Positions 22,465-31,692 of a stretch of 64,000 nucleotides of DNA are shown one piece after another (within the stretch, counting starts at the first letter, position 1; each line of letters starts with the position of its first letter). Source of the DNA: Cryptomeria japonica (taxonomy: Eukaryota; Streptophyta; Pinopsida; Cupressales; Cupressaceae); the NCBI RefSeq assembly GCF_030272615.1, contig NC_081413.1:165369080-165433079 (forward strand), given 5' to 3'. A model generated the notes under the pieces. It had not been told where the DNA came from. It worked only from the letters and a program-made list of their open reading frames with translations, and did not search any database. A program made the position numbers and the translations under genes.

Positions 22465-25247
22465 ACATGTCGATTATCTTTTCGAGGAACAGGTTCCATG
22501 GTATAAGAATCAAATTTTTGTAACAAAGAGATATCAAGGTCTTTATATTGTGATAGTTTGTCTTGTCTTGCTTGATACAGTCCTGTTACTTGTCTTATAA
22601 TCAATTGAGAATCTCCATAGATATGTATGTGCTTTACATTCAGAGCCAAGGCTGCCTTTATTCCTGCTATAAGGGCCTCATACTCGGCAATGTTATTGGT
22701 ACATAGGAAATTGAGACGATAAGATAAGGGAATGGATTTCTTTGTAGGAGAAATCAGAACAACACCTGCCCCTGATCCTGTACGACATTTAGAGCCATCA
22801 AAGTATAGCTTCCAAGTTTCATCTTTCTTTGTACACAGAATGAAGTCGTCAGGAAAAGACTCAGGGTTAGGGAAGGAGAAAGGTGAAGGGGCCTCAACTA
22901 AGTGATCGGTCAATGCTTGCCCTTTAATTGCTCTTTGTGAAACAAATTTAAGGTCAAATTCAGTTAACATCATAACCCACTTAGCTAGGTGTCCTGATAA
23001 ATCAGTTTTAGAGAAAAGATGCTTCAAAGGATCAAACTTTACCATGACGTGGACTTTTGAATTCAAAAGATAATGTCTCAATTTCTGAGTCGCAAACACC
23101 AAGGCCAAGCATTGTCTTTCTATCGCAGAATATCGGGTCTCATAATCGAGTAAAGTTTGACTTATATAATAAACCAGACACTCTTTACCATCTTTATCAT
23201 GTTGTGCCAATAATTCTGCGAGAGCATGAGAGGAAGCAGCTGTATAAAGAAGGAAGGGTTTAGAAGGTTCAGCAAGTTGAAGGATAGGAGGATTAGCCAA
23301 ATATACTTTTAAATTTTCAAATGCTTGCTGACAATCTTCGTTCCATTGAAAAGTGATATTCTTTTTGAGAAGTTGAGTAAAAGGAAAAGTACGATCCGCA
23401 AGTTGAGATACGAACCTACGAATAACCTGAATCTTTCCTTGTAAGCTTTTGAGTTGAGACACATTTCTAGGAGGTGGCATGTTGACAATAGCATCTATTT
23501 TCTTAGTGCCCACCTCAATCCCACGATGCGAAACTATGAATCCTAATAATTTTCCACTATCCACACCAAAAACACATTTTCGGGGATTCAAGCGCATGTG
23601 ATATTTACGAATTCTTTCAAAGATTTGACGAAGGATCTTAATATGATCTATACGAAGAATGGATTTGGCTAAAATATCATCAACATAATCTTCTAAAATC
23701 TTATGCATATAATCATGAAAGATAAGGGTCATCGCTCGTTGATAAGTTACGCCTGCGTTTTTAAGTCCAAAAGGCATCATCACCCAACAAAACGTACCCC
23801 AAGGAGTGGTGAAAGCAGTTTTGAATTGATCTTGAGGATTAATGAAAATTTGATTGTATCCTGAAAAACCGTCCATGAAGGATAACAAAGCATGTCTTGC
23901 TGTGGAATCAACTATCATGTCAATGTTTGGGAGAGGGAAATCATCTTTCAAAGAAGCCTTATTTAAATCTCGAAAGTCGGTACACATTCTTATTTTATTA
24001 TCTGATTTAGCCACAGCGACAATATTCGAAATCCACGGGGAATAATCAATAGGGCGGATAAATCCAGCCTCCAATAATTTTTCAATCTCAGTCTTAACAA
24101 GCAAAGCTAGCTTGGGATTCATTTTTTGAATCTTTTGTTTCACAGGCTTAGCATCGAGAACTAAGACAATATTATGAGTAACAATCTTAGGATCTATACC
24201 AGGCATGTTAGAATATGTCCAAGCAAAGATCTCAGGGAATTCATGCAATAAATCTGCATATTGTTTTTGTTCTTCTTCATCCAAACACTTTCCAGTTTTA
24301 ATAACTTTTTCTTCATTGCCAGGATCCATCTTAACATCGATGGTGTCACTTGTGAGAAGATTACTTTGTTGAGGAGTATCCTTTAACTGAGGGAATTCTT
24401 TCACAATCTCATCATTATCAATCTCTTTTCCAAAATAGCCTTCAGTGTTCAAACAATAAGGAAGTCCCCTATTGTGATGATAACGAGGAAGAGTATCATA
24501 TGCTCCTAAAAACTCAGCTAAAGCGTCATCAGTAGGAAAGACATCCAAAGCATAGGCGCACGAAGGATCCCTATCAATATACTCAGGGTGTCTCATTGGT
24601 AGAGAAGTAGAAATAGTATTAACACTAATACATGGTCTCTTAGAAGCTTTAGTGTGCTTGTAAGGATTAAAACCAAGTCCAAAGGTCACGTCATAAAGAT
24701 TATTCTCTAGAAGAACCTTTATCCCTTGTTCGTGAGCACCACAACCATTTCCATGATACCCATGCTTAGCTAGAATATGAAAACCACGACCATAACGATC
24801 AGCCATTTCAGAAAGAGAAGGTGGTTTTTCATAAGACAAAGAATCAAATCCTTCAGAATTAGAGGGGTGAGGAGAAGAAGTTTGAGAGGCGGCCACAAAA
24901 TTATTGCTCATAGGTTCAGGTAAGATTGATTGATTTTTAGCTTCTTCCTTCTTTTCAACTTTAAGCTCTCTAGAAGGGACCCTATACTCACCTACAAAGG
25001 TGGGATTAAAATCAAGAGATCCCCAGTCATCTTCTACGAGAACCTTTTCAGGATCAAAAGCCTTTTCATGTGTCGATTCAAGTTGAGAAGAATCTTTTTC
25101 AGGAACTTCAGGCTCATCCAAAGAACTTTGATTATCAGAGGGTGATGATTCATCCATAGGTAAAGAGTCGTCACCAGAAGAGGAAGACTTAGAAGAACTC
25201 CCTTTTGGAAGTAGATGTTTGCAAACAAGCTTGAAACTTAGTATCAC
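22443..25247 (-). CDS. Gypsy RT, Ty3 RNase H and second RNase H
   Basis: 934 codons open. Residues 1-150 are a Ser/Glu-rich linker. Residues 150-185 are G-patch-like (RYGRGFHILAKHGYHGNG). RT spans about 395-570 with the first Asp in LLSFMDGFSGY (459), MPFGLKNA, and the catalytic YVDD (521-524). The Ty3-type RNase H at about 665-745 has lost its first catalytic region (YTAASSHALAELL) but keeps YSAIERQCLALV. A second RNase H at about 810-925 keeps Asp817 (YFDGS), Glu near 855 (AEYEAL) and Asp near 879 (YGDSQL). Two RNase H domains in this order are diagnostic of the Tat clade. The N-terminus overlaps the protease frame; the switch is at an AAAA run near 25205, consistent with a one-base slip. 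Confidence 0.9.
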   Translation of the reverse strand: MILSFKLVCKHLLPKGSSSKSSSSGDDSLPMDESSPSDNQSSLDEPEVPEKDSSQLESTHEKAFDPEKVLVEDDWGSLDFNPTFVGEYRVPSRELKVEKKEEAKNQSILPEPMSNNFVAASQTSSPHPSNSEGFDSLSYEKPPSLSEMADRYGRGFHILAKHGYHGNGCGAHEQGIKVLLENNLYDVTFGLGFNPYKHTKASKRPCISVNTISTSLPMRHPEYIDRDPSCAYALDVFPTDDALAEFLGAYDTLPRYHHNRGLPYCLNTEGYFGKEIDNDEIVKEFPQLKDTPQQSNLLTSDTIDVKMDPGNEEKVIKTGKCLDEEEQKQYADLLHEFPEIFAWTYSNMPGIDPKIVTHNIVLVLDAKPVKQKIQKMNPKLALLVKTEIEKLLEAGFIRPIDYSPWISNIVAVAKSDNKIRMCTDFRDLNKASLKDDFPLPNIDMIVDSTARHALLSFMDGFSGYNQIFINPQDQFKTAFTTPWGTFCWVMMPFGLKNAGVTYQRAMTLIFHDYMHKILEDYVDDILAKSILRIDHIKILRQIFERIRKYHMRLNPRKCVFGVDSGKLLGFIVSHRGIEVGTKKIDAIVNMPPPRNVSQLKSLQGKIQVIRRFVSQLADRTFPFTQLLKKNITFQWNEDCQQAFENLKVYLANPPILQLAEPSKPFLLYTAASSHALAELLAQHDKDGKECLVYYISQTLLDYETRYSAIERQCLALVFATQKLRHYLLNSKVHVMVKFDPLKHLFSKTDLSGHLAKWVMMLTEFDLKFVSQRAIKGQALTDHLVEAPSPFSFPNPESFPDDFILCTKKDETWKLYFDGSKCRTGSGAGVVLISPTKKSIPLSYRLNFLCTNNIAEYEALIAGIKAALALNVKHIHIYGDSQLIIRQVTGLYQARQDKLSQYKDLDISLLQKFDSYTMEPVPRKDNRHVWLLLYL

Positions 25248-26400
25248 CTATCAAGGTATATGTCTTATTGTTATAGATGAATTTAACTTGTCTATGCAAT
25301 GTAGAGGGGACAGCTTGCATACTGTGAATCCAAGGTCTCCCTAATAACAAGTTGTATGTTAGATTTCCCGACATAACATGGATAGGAGTAGGCAAAGTAA
25401 CAGGTCCCACTGTGATGGGTAAGGTGATAATACCTAATGAAGACTTAGCCACATTATCAAAGCCTCGAATGGGACGAGAGTCAGGCTCAATAAGGGATGT
25501 ATCCACATTCATCTTATGCAATAGATTAATGCTACACACATTAAGGCTAGAGTCATTATCTACCAGTGCTCGTCTTATAGCAGTGTCTTTTATGATAACC
25601 ACAATCATCAAGGGATCATATTGATGTTGAATTTCACTAGTAGGCAACTCGTCTTGAGTAAACACAATTTGAGCTTTAGGATTCATCACAGAGTTAACTA
25701 AAGATACTATATTACTAGATGCATTAGGTGGAGGACCATTCAAATCTTTCAAGGCATCTTGTAACATTCCATGATGAGCGGAAGAAGTTTGAATCAAATC
25801 CCAAAGGGATATCTTAGCAAGGGTAGCTTTAAGTTGTTCTATGAGATCATATTCCTTGCCAAGAACTTGTGAAATATGTGGAGCTTGCGGAAGAGTTGGT
25901 TGAGGATTAGGAAGAGAAACCGGAGTCACAGGAGGAGGATTGGGCTGCCTATTATTTCTAGTATGATAAGTATGGGCAACCGCATGATAACTCTCTCTAG
26001 TTAATTGCTTGGCATAACTATAAGGACTTATAGGTTTTCTTCCTTGCATAGTGATGATAGGTTTATTCGGAGTAAGAAAGGAATCATGACCACACCCTCC
26101 TTGGACAGTGAGGAGAGGTGATTTAGGAACTTGAAAGGTGGGAGAAGGATAAGCACCTTGGACTTCAAAGAGAGGCTTATTATGCTCATTCAGGTTTATC
26201 ATGTTAACTAACTTAGAAGTTTTGTTCTTGTTTAAAGATTTCGATAAAGCCACAAAGTCATCAAGAGCATCATCCAATAAAGCATGATCATATCTATTAA
26301 AAGGTTTATCTTTTGATTCAAAAGGAGACATTTCTTCATAGAGGGGATCATTGAAAACAACCATGTTACTAGATTTAGTGGAAGAGTTGATAGGAATCAT
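25189..26400 (-). CDS. Gypsy protease region
   Basis: 403 codons open. Residues 1-175 are a linker with three short repeats ending in QG (EVQGAY, TVQGGC, TMQGRK) and a Pro-rich stretch. Residues 180-225 match the segment that precedes the protease in this family (YDLIEQLKATLAKISLWDLI). The aspartic protease follows, with the active-site loop at 281-285 (DNDSS) and the flap-distal NLLLGRPWIHS. The expected motif is DNG or D-S/T-G; here the glycine is replaced by Asp, probably inactivating. No Retrotrans_gag domain or CCHC zinc knuckle precedes it. Confidence 0.8.
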   Translation of the reverse strand: MIPINSSTKSSNMVVFNDPLYEEMSPFESKDKPFNRYDHALLDDALDDFVALSKSLNKNKTSKLVNMINLNEHNKPLFEVQGAYPSPTFQVPKSPLLTVQGGCGHDSFLTPNKPIITMQGRKPISPYSYAKQLTRESYHAVAHTYHTRNNRQPNPPPVTPVSLPNPQPTLPQAPHISQVLGKEYDLIEQLKATLAKISLWDLIQTSSAHHGMLQDALKDLNGPPPNASSNIVSLVNSVMNPKAQIVFTQDELPTSEIQHQYDPLMIVVIIKDTAIRRALVDNDSSLNVCSINLLHKMNVDTSLIEPDSRPIRGFDNVAKSSLGIITLPITVGPVTLPTPIHVMSGNLTYNLLLGRPWIHSMQAVPSTLHRQVKFIYNNKTYTLIGDTKFQACLQTSTSKREFF

Positions 26401-26596
26401 TCAACTTATCTTTCTCATCACAACGAAATGGCATAGTAACAAGGTTTATGAGTTTTTGGTAAAATGAAGGTTTGGCATCTTTAGGGTTCAAAAACTCATC
26501 TAAAGCTTCATCTAATTCATCTTGGCTATACTCATAATCAACATAATTGCATACATCATCATGGATATGAACATCTTGTAAATAGAAATCTGACAT
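26375..26596 (-). CDS. Gypsy N-terminal frame, family unknown
   Basis: 73 codons starting at the first ATG of the internal region, 178 nt downstream of the 5' LTR. Acidic (YSQDELDEALDEFLNPKD). It overlaps the protease frame by 26 bp in another phase, so a frameshift joins or separates them. It is the only sequence in the gag position and does not look like gag. Confidence 0.5.
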   Translation of the reverse strand: MSDFYLQDVHIHDDVCNYVDYEYSQDELDEALDEFLNPKDAKPSFYQKLINLVTMPFRCDEKDKLNDSYQLFH

Positions 26597-26753
26597 TTTG
26601 AAATAACAATTGCATAAAACTTAAACACACAATGCAAAGAAACAAAGAAACACACCTTTCTTTTTTTTTTTTTCTTTTCTTTTTTTTTTATTAAATGAAA
26701 CACACTAAATCTAGATCCAACAAATGCAATGCAAGAGAAAGCAATAATAAGAT

Positions 26754-26771
26754 TTCACGTCGGGTTCACCA
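26754..26771 (-). promoter_or_regulatory. Candidate primer binding site
   Basis: The minus strand reads TGGTGAACCCGACGTGAA three bases after the 5' LTR end. TGG at its start pairs with a tRNA CCA end. I could not assign the tRNA. Confidence 0.6.
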
Positions 26772-26774
26772 AAA

Positions 26775-28435
26775 TGTGTAGGGGAAAAAGCGAGACTAGG
26801 CTAACATGTCCTAATCCTACCTTTTGACACACATTGTGGAATACGAAAGAGCCTAGAGGTATCACACAATTGGCTACTTCTTTTTGTGGAAGAGAGAGCC
26901 ACGGGCTACCTATTAGGATTTCTATTCCTTTGTTGCAATTGAAAGATAAAATGATGCAAGTTCAATCCCTAACCCCAAAGTGCAAGTATGAACTAATAAC
27001 AAGATTGCAGAATTGAACTTAAACTATGGAAAGCTATAAACACAAGGACAAGAAAAGAATGTAAATGTGTACCCGGAGTCAAAATCTGAGTGAAAATGTT
27101 CGGGATGGGGGCACGGGCGCCACTGTCCTGATTTTGCCCCTGAAACTGCTCCTGAAACTGCTGTTTTGCAACCTGGAAAGCTGTCCGAACTGCCGAAAAC
27201 TTGCTGTCTGACAGGGGGACCAGGGCGCCCAGCGCCTTTTTCCCAGGGACCAGGGCACCTAGCACCCCTATCCTAGCAAGACCAGGGCACCCCACGCCCC
27301 TGTCCTGGTCTTTTGCTCTGAAACTTGGTGTGTTGTTCAGTCTCCGTCTGCTTCTTCTGGATCTGCAACTTGCGTCGTCGTCTGAATCCCGAAATCTGCA
27401 CTTATATCTGAAAAGGTGTTTTGGGCGGCTATATAGGGTTTTGCCTTAGTCAAACCCCCACTTTGGTGATTTCCACCTCCACGAATAGCCAAGTTGTATT
27501 GTAAAAGTAATGTGTGTGCAGACCTTGTGTGTGTGCAAGATCCTAAAATGCAAGTAAGCAAACTAGAGCAACCTAGAAAGTAAACCCTAATTGCTTGTAA
27601 ATGATAATGTAAATGCTCCAAATCAAGATGTAAAGTGATCTAAAGCATGAATGCAAGTGATATAATGAAGCTTATGCAAAGACATGAAAACAACATGAAA
27701 TCATACCCAACCCCAAGGGAGGGGTACAAACCAATCTTCAGTCGGTGATCCCCTATTGCTCTTCAATGTCTTCCAAGCCCTAAGTGGATGAATGAAATTG
27801 ATGAATGCTTGATGGATGAATGTTGAATGTTGCTGAGGTCTTCAAAGATCTGCTCATTTGTTGCATATGAGGTTCCTGAAAACAAAATTCAGATCCTTTC
27901 AAAATGAAGAAAGAGAGCTCTTATGTATGAAACCCTAGGTCTTAATTCCAACTTTTGGCTGACCTAAAGATTAAATCTCCCACCAATTTCTTGGGGTTAA
28001 GCTTTATTGTATGATTGGATCGCGCTCCTAAAATTTCAGGAAAAATGTCCGGGACCGTGTGCACTCCGGGTGCCACGGTCCTGACAACTTTTCACCAAAT
28101 TTTCAGGGCCATCAGATATGATGATTTTAGAGTGAATCCCAAAGTTACAGGTGATTTTGAGATGTTTTGACCCCCAAAATCAAGCCCCCAAGCTCAGAAT
28201 AGGACCTAATTAGGGTTTTTGATTAAATGATGTATTGGAGGAATAAAGTGAAAGGGGCACGCTTTAATGAAAGGGCCCAACTTTATGATGAAATAGGACC
28301 TTAGACCTAATTAATTTGATTAATTAAGTGCTAAAGGGGAAATGCATTGCAAAATGCAAAATGCGCCAAGGCGGGTGCTAAACTAGGTGTGAAATTGTAC
28401 TGCTTTAGCAAGTGCGTACAATTTACGACGTTACA
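26775..28435 (-). repeat. Gypsy 5' LTR
   Basis: 1661 bp, about 97% identical by eye to the 3' LTR (15775-17434). The differences are mostly C/T and G/A. TATA box CTATATAG at 27430-27437; hairpin conserved at 28052-28081. Confidence 0.9.
27430..27437 (-). promoter_or_regulatory. Gypsy LTR TATA box (5' LTR)
   Basis: CTATATAG, about 1000 nt from the LTR start, identical to the 3' LTR copy; the probable promoter of the element. Confidence 0.45.
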
Positions 28436-28440
28436 GTCTC
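28436..28440. repeat. Gypsy target-site duplication (right)
   Basis: GTCTC, identical to 15770-15774. Confidence 0.9.
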
Positions 28441-28581
28441 CAATCACTATTTCCTACACACCTTTAGAAAACCTCCTAAAGTGCGTAAATCAACTTCAAT
28501 CCATAAATAATATTCGATAGAGTCATCGAATTGATGCTTTCACCGAACTCTATTAGTGAGTAGAAGATAGGGGTAGGACCC

Positions 28582-30180
28582 CTAACTTGCTTCTGAGATA
28601 CTCAAAAGTGTCCCTTGGTAGTGGCTTTGTGAGATGTCTGCTATTTGCTCCTTTGAACAAATATATTCTAGCACAACTTTCTTCTCTTGAACTTCTTCTC
28701 TGAGATAATGATACTTTATAGAGATATGTTTTGTCTTAGAGTGCATTACCGGATTCTTTGAAATGTTAATAGCACTAGTATTATCACAGAATATAGTTAC
28801 TGGCTCAGTAACTTTCTCATTTATACCTTCCAATAGTTGCTTGATCCATGTTATATTTGTACAATTCAATGTTGCAGCGACATATTCAGCTTCAGCTATT
28901 GATTGTGAAATGCATCCTTGTTTCTAGCTAAGCCAACTTACTAGTCTTTCTCCCAAGAAGAAAGCTCCACCACTTGTGCTTTTCTTGTCATCAATGTTTC
29001 CTGCTTAATCAACATCAGTATAAACTTTTAAATTAAAATCATTCCTCTTTTCATATACTAAGTCATAATCTTCAGTGCTTCTCAGGTATCTGGAAATTCT
29101 TTTGATTGCTGTCATATGGGTTTCTTTGGGATCTGTAGAAAATCTTGCAACTATTCCTACTGCATGTGCTATATCTGGCCTGCTGTGAACAACATATTGC
29201 AGTTTTCCAATCATAGATCGGTAAAGTGTCTCATCAACAGATACAAATTCATTATTCTTTGATAGTTTACAGTTAGTAGTCATAGGAGTACTTACAGGTT
29301 TAGAATCCTCCATTCCAAATTTCTTCAAGATTTCATTTATGTACTTGGATTGAGTAATGAAAATCTCATCTTTCATTTGTAGTATTTGTAAACCTATAAA
29401 ATACTTTATCTCACCGATTAATGACATCTCAAATTCTTGCACATTTCATTTCCAAAGTTCTTGCATAGAGAATCATTTCCACAAAAAATAATATCATCAA
29501 CAAATATGGTTGAGATCAGTATTCCATTGTCCTCGTCATTCTTCATGTACATATTGTTGTTTTCACTTGTCCTTATAAATCCAATCTTGATCAAGTATGA
29601 GTGCATTCGCTCATGCCATACTCTAGGTGCTTGTTTCAGACCATATAAAGCTTTGTTTAATTTACATACCTGATCTTTACTCTTGTCTTCAACAAATCCT
29701 TTAGGCTATTCAATATAAACTTCTTCTTCTAGTATACCATTCAAAAATGCAGATTTAACATCCATTTGATATACCTTAAAATTTTTGAAAGCAGCATATG
29801 CCAACAATGTTCTTACTCCCTCAAGTCTAGCCACAGGTGCAAAAGTCTCACCATAATCTATTCCTTCTTCTTGAGCATAACCTTTGCAAACTAGTCTTGC
29901 TTTGTTTCGAATGACCTCACCTTTTTCATTTAGCTTGTTTCTAAAAATCCACTTTTTATCGATTATATTTTTGTCCTTCGGTCTTGCGACCAAGGTCCAA
30001 GTTTCATTCTTCTTGATTTGATCAATCTCTTCTGTCATAGCATTTACCCAATCTTCCTCTTTTACTGTTCTCGGTTCAAATTCAGATATCAGATATGTGT
30101 TCTGTCTTAGTTTGCTCCTTTTCATCATTGGATCATCCTTATCTCCTATAATCTAACTTGATGCATGATTTCTTCTGACA
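28582..30180 (-). pseudogene. Copia reverse transcriptase and RNase H remnant
   Basis: On the minus strand, pieces 29706-30128, 29418-29606, 29005-29442 and 28582-28869 join into one Copia RT/RNase H. The pre-RT segment (YVRRNHAS) is followed by [52 protein letters not shown], the catalytic FVDDII, and RNase H blocks (TDVD, AEAEY, CDNTSAI, HISIKYHYLRE). There is a TAG after VYIE, one frameshift near 29430, and two further stops before 28869. Everything upstream of RT (gag, protease, integrase) is missing because the 5' LTR is fused directly to the pre-RT segment near 30190. Confidence 0.85.
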
Positions 30181-30189
30181 TATTTGGCT

Positions 30190-31687
30190 AATATAGTAAA
30201 CAAGATGAGAGGGGGGGGTGATCATACAAACTTAATCTTCAATATATTCAATAGATCCAACCTCAGTAGCTTATACTTCAGAATACATAACCAAAACTGT
30301 AAAACATTCAAACTCATGAACAGATAACATCACAACACATATAACACCAGATTTAACATGGAAACCCAAATAAGGAAAAACCACTGTGGGATTTCGGACC
30401 CACTAAGAAATATACCCTTCTAGAGTATGCTCGGTTAAAAGCAAATCCTGTTAAAGATTACAAACACATTGCTAGATGTGACCCAGTTAAGGGATTTCCC
30501 TCAACCTTGTTAGAGTCTTGCACTTTGTTAGAAGTGACCTTGTCAAAGGATTTCAAACACTCATTTAGAATGTTACCTTGCTAGAGGGTTTACAAATAAG
30601 ACTGTTAGGTCCACTTAGTTAAGAGATTTCCTATCACTTACAAAATAAACAATAGTAATCAAATATATCTGCAGCTTCACATCTGAAATGCTAAATCAGA
30701 TTCTTATTTTCTCAAAATAATCTTGTCATAAGACTTATCTAATCCCTTGATGGGCTTGCTGGGCTTCTCAATCTGTTCTTCAATCAGATCTTCAAGCTTC
30801 TGAGCTCGGTAAACGTTCTTGTAGCATCACTGTGCATATATTTGCCTGCCTGCATTGTTTATCAACAATTCCTTATTTATAAATAATTTTCTGACCGCTT
30901 AATCTCCTTGATCACATTTCCCATGATCAATCTTAGCCATTAGATCATCAAACTTGACTAGGTTCAATGTATCCTTCGATCTAAAAATGTTTTACCTCAC
31001 CTTGGAACTTGCATTCCTTCCTAGGAACTTGTGCTAGGTTATTGCGGTTCAATCTGTGCTGTAGATCTTCCTCCTATATTTTCATTGCCGTAGATTCTTA
31101 ACAAACTTCTTACGTGACAAACCAATCATTTATTCATCTCCAGCTCATCAGCATCCTTCATTAAATAATGTTTTTATCCATCCAATGTGATCTATTATAA
31201 CCTGGTTGTTACTCGGTTAATACTGAGCTTCGCTTGGTAGACATTCTACCTTCGTTAACCGATATCGATAACCTTAGGGTTTACCAACTAGGTACCTTAG
31301 GGTTTACCGACTAGGTTCCTTGCTTGGTGACATAATACAGTATTAAACTTATAATCAACAACATGTGTTGGATATCAAAACAATCAAAACAACATGATCT
31401 CATCATTGTCTAACTCAGTAATAGTTGCCCATTGAATAACTTATATCTCCCCTTTATTATCACATTCTTTCTGTGTCATTTACTGACCTCCTAATACTCA
31501 TCAACACATACTTCTCAAGATATGGAAACATCATACTGAATCAGAAAATCAATTTCTTGACATCAATGACAAAATAATATTATTAAGACAATAATCATCC
31601 TTCTTTAGTTATATCAACAATCTCCAACAACCTTCTCAATATCCTTATTGAAATGCCAACAATCTCCTTTCTATTTTAATGCCAATA
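30190..31687 (-). repeat. Copia 5' LTR, fused to pol at its 3' end
   Basis: Matches the 3' LTR from its TGTTGG start (here TATTGG, one transition, at 31687) to about 15-30 bp short of its 3' end, where it runs straight into pol. A short local duplication (CTTAGGGTTTACC.. twice, 31270-31310) is absent from the 3' LTR. TATA box in reverse at 30874-30881. Confidence 0.8.
30874..30881 (-). promoter_or_regulatory. Copia LTR TATA box
   Basis: The minus strand reads TATAAATA within TTATTTATAAATAAGG. It is conserved in the 3' LTR near 14660, apart from one base. Confidence 0.4.
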
Positions 31688-31692
31688 GACAA
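31688..31692. repeat. Copia target-site duplication (right)
   Basis: GACAA, against GACAG at 13950-13954; one transition difference. Confidence 0.55.

Larger units (their letters stand above)
15775..28435 (-). mobile_element. Tat-clade Ty3/Gypsy element with antisense PMD cargo
   Basis: Complete 12,661-bp element bounded by a perfect 5-bp duplication GTCTC. Minus-strand order: 5' LTR (26775-28435), primer binding site, short N-terminal frame, protease, RT, Ty3-type RNase H, second RNase H, integrase, non-coding region, polypurine tract, 3' LTR (15775-17434). The second RNase H after the connection domain places it in the Tat group (established knowledge). Comparing the two LTRs by eye I count about 55 differences in 1660 bp, mostly transitions, so the insertion is of moderate age. 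No gag is visible. A decayed plant mobile domain gene lies on the plus strand at 18018-20469. Confidence 0.88.
13955..31687 (-). mobile_element. Ty1/Copia element inserted in the LINE, split by a Gypsy element
   Basis: Minus-strand element with 1.49-kb LTRs at 13955-15447 (3') and about 30190-31687 (5'), and a pol remnant at 28582-30180. It lacks gag, protease and integrase. Without the nested Gypsy element (15775-28435 plus one 5-bp duplication) it is about 5.07 kb. Its termini are TGTTGGC...TTTACA on the minus strand. Confidence 0.8.

Noticed and set aside
25200-25212. Programmed frameshift between protease and RT
   Set aside because: The phase change is +1 at an AAAA run, better explained by a one-base slip; no stem-loop or conserved slippery heptamer seen. 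Comparison with other copies would decide.
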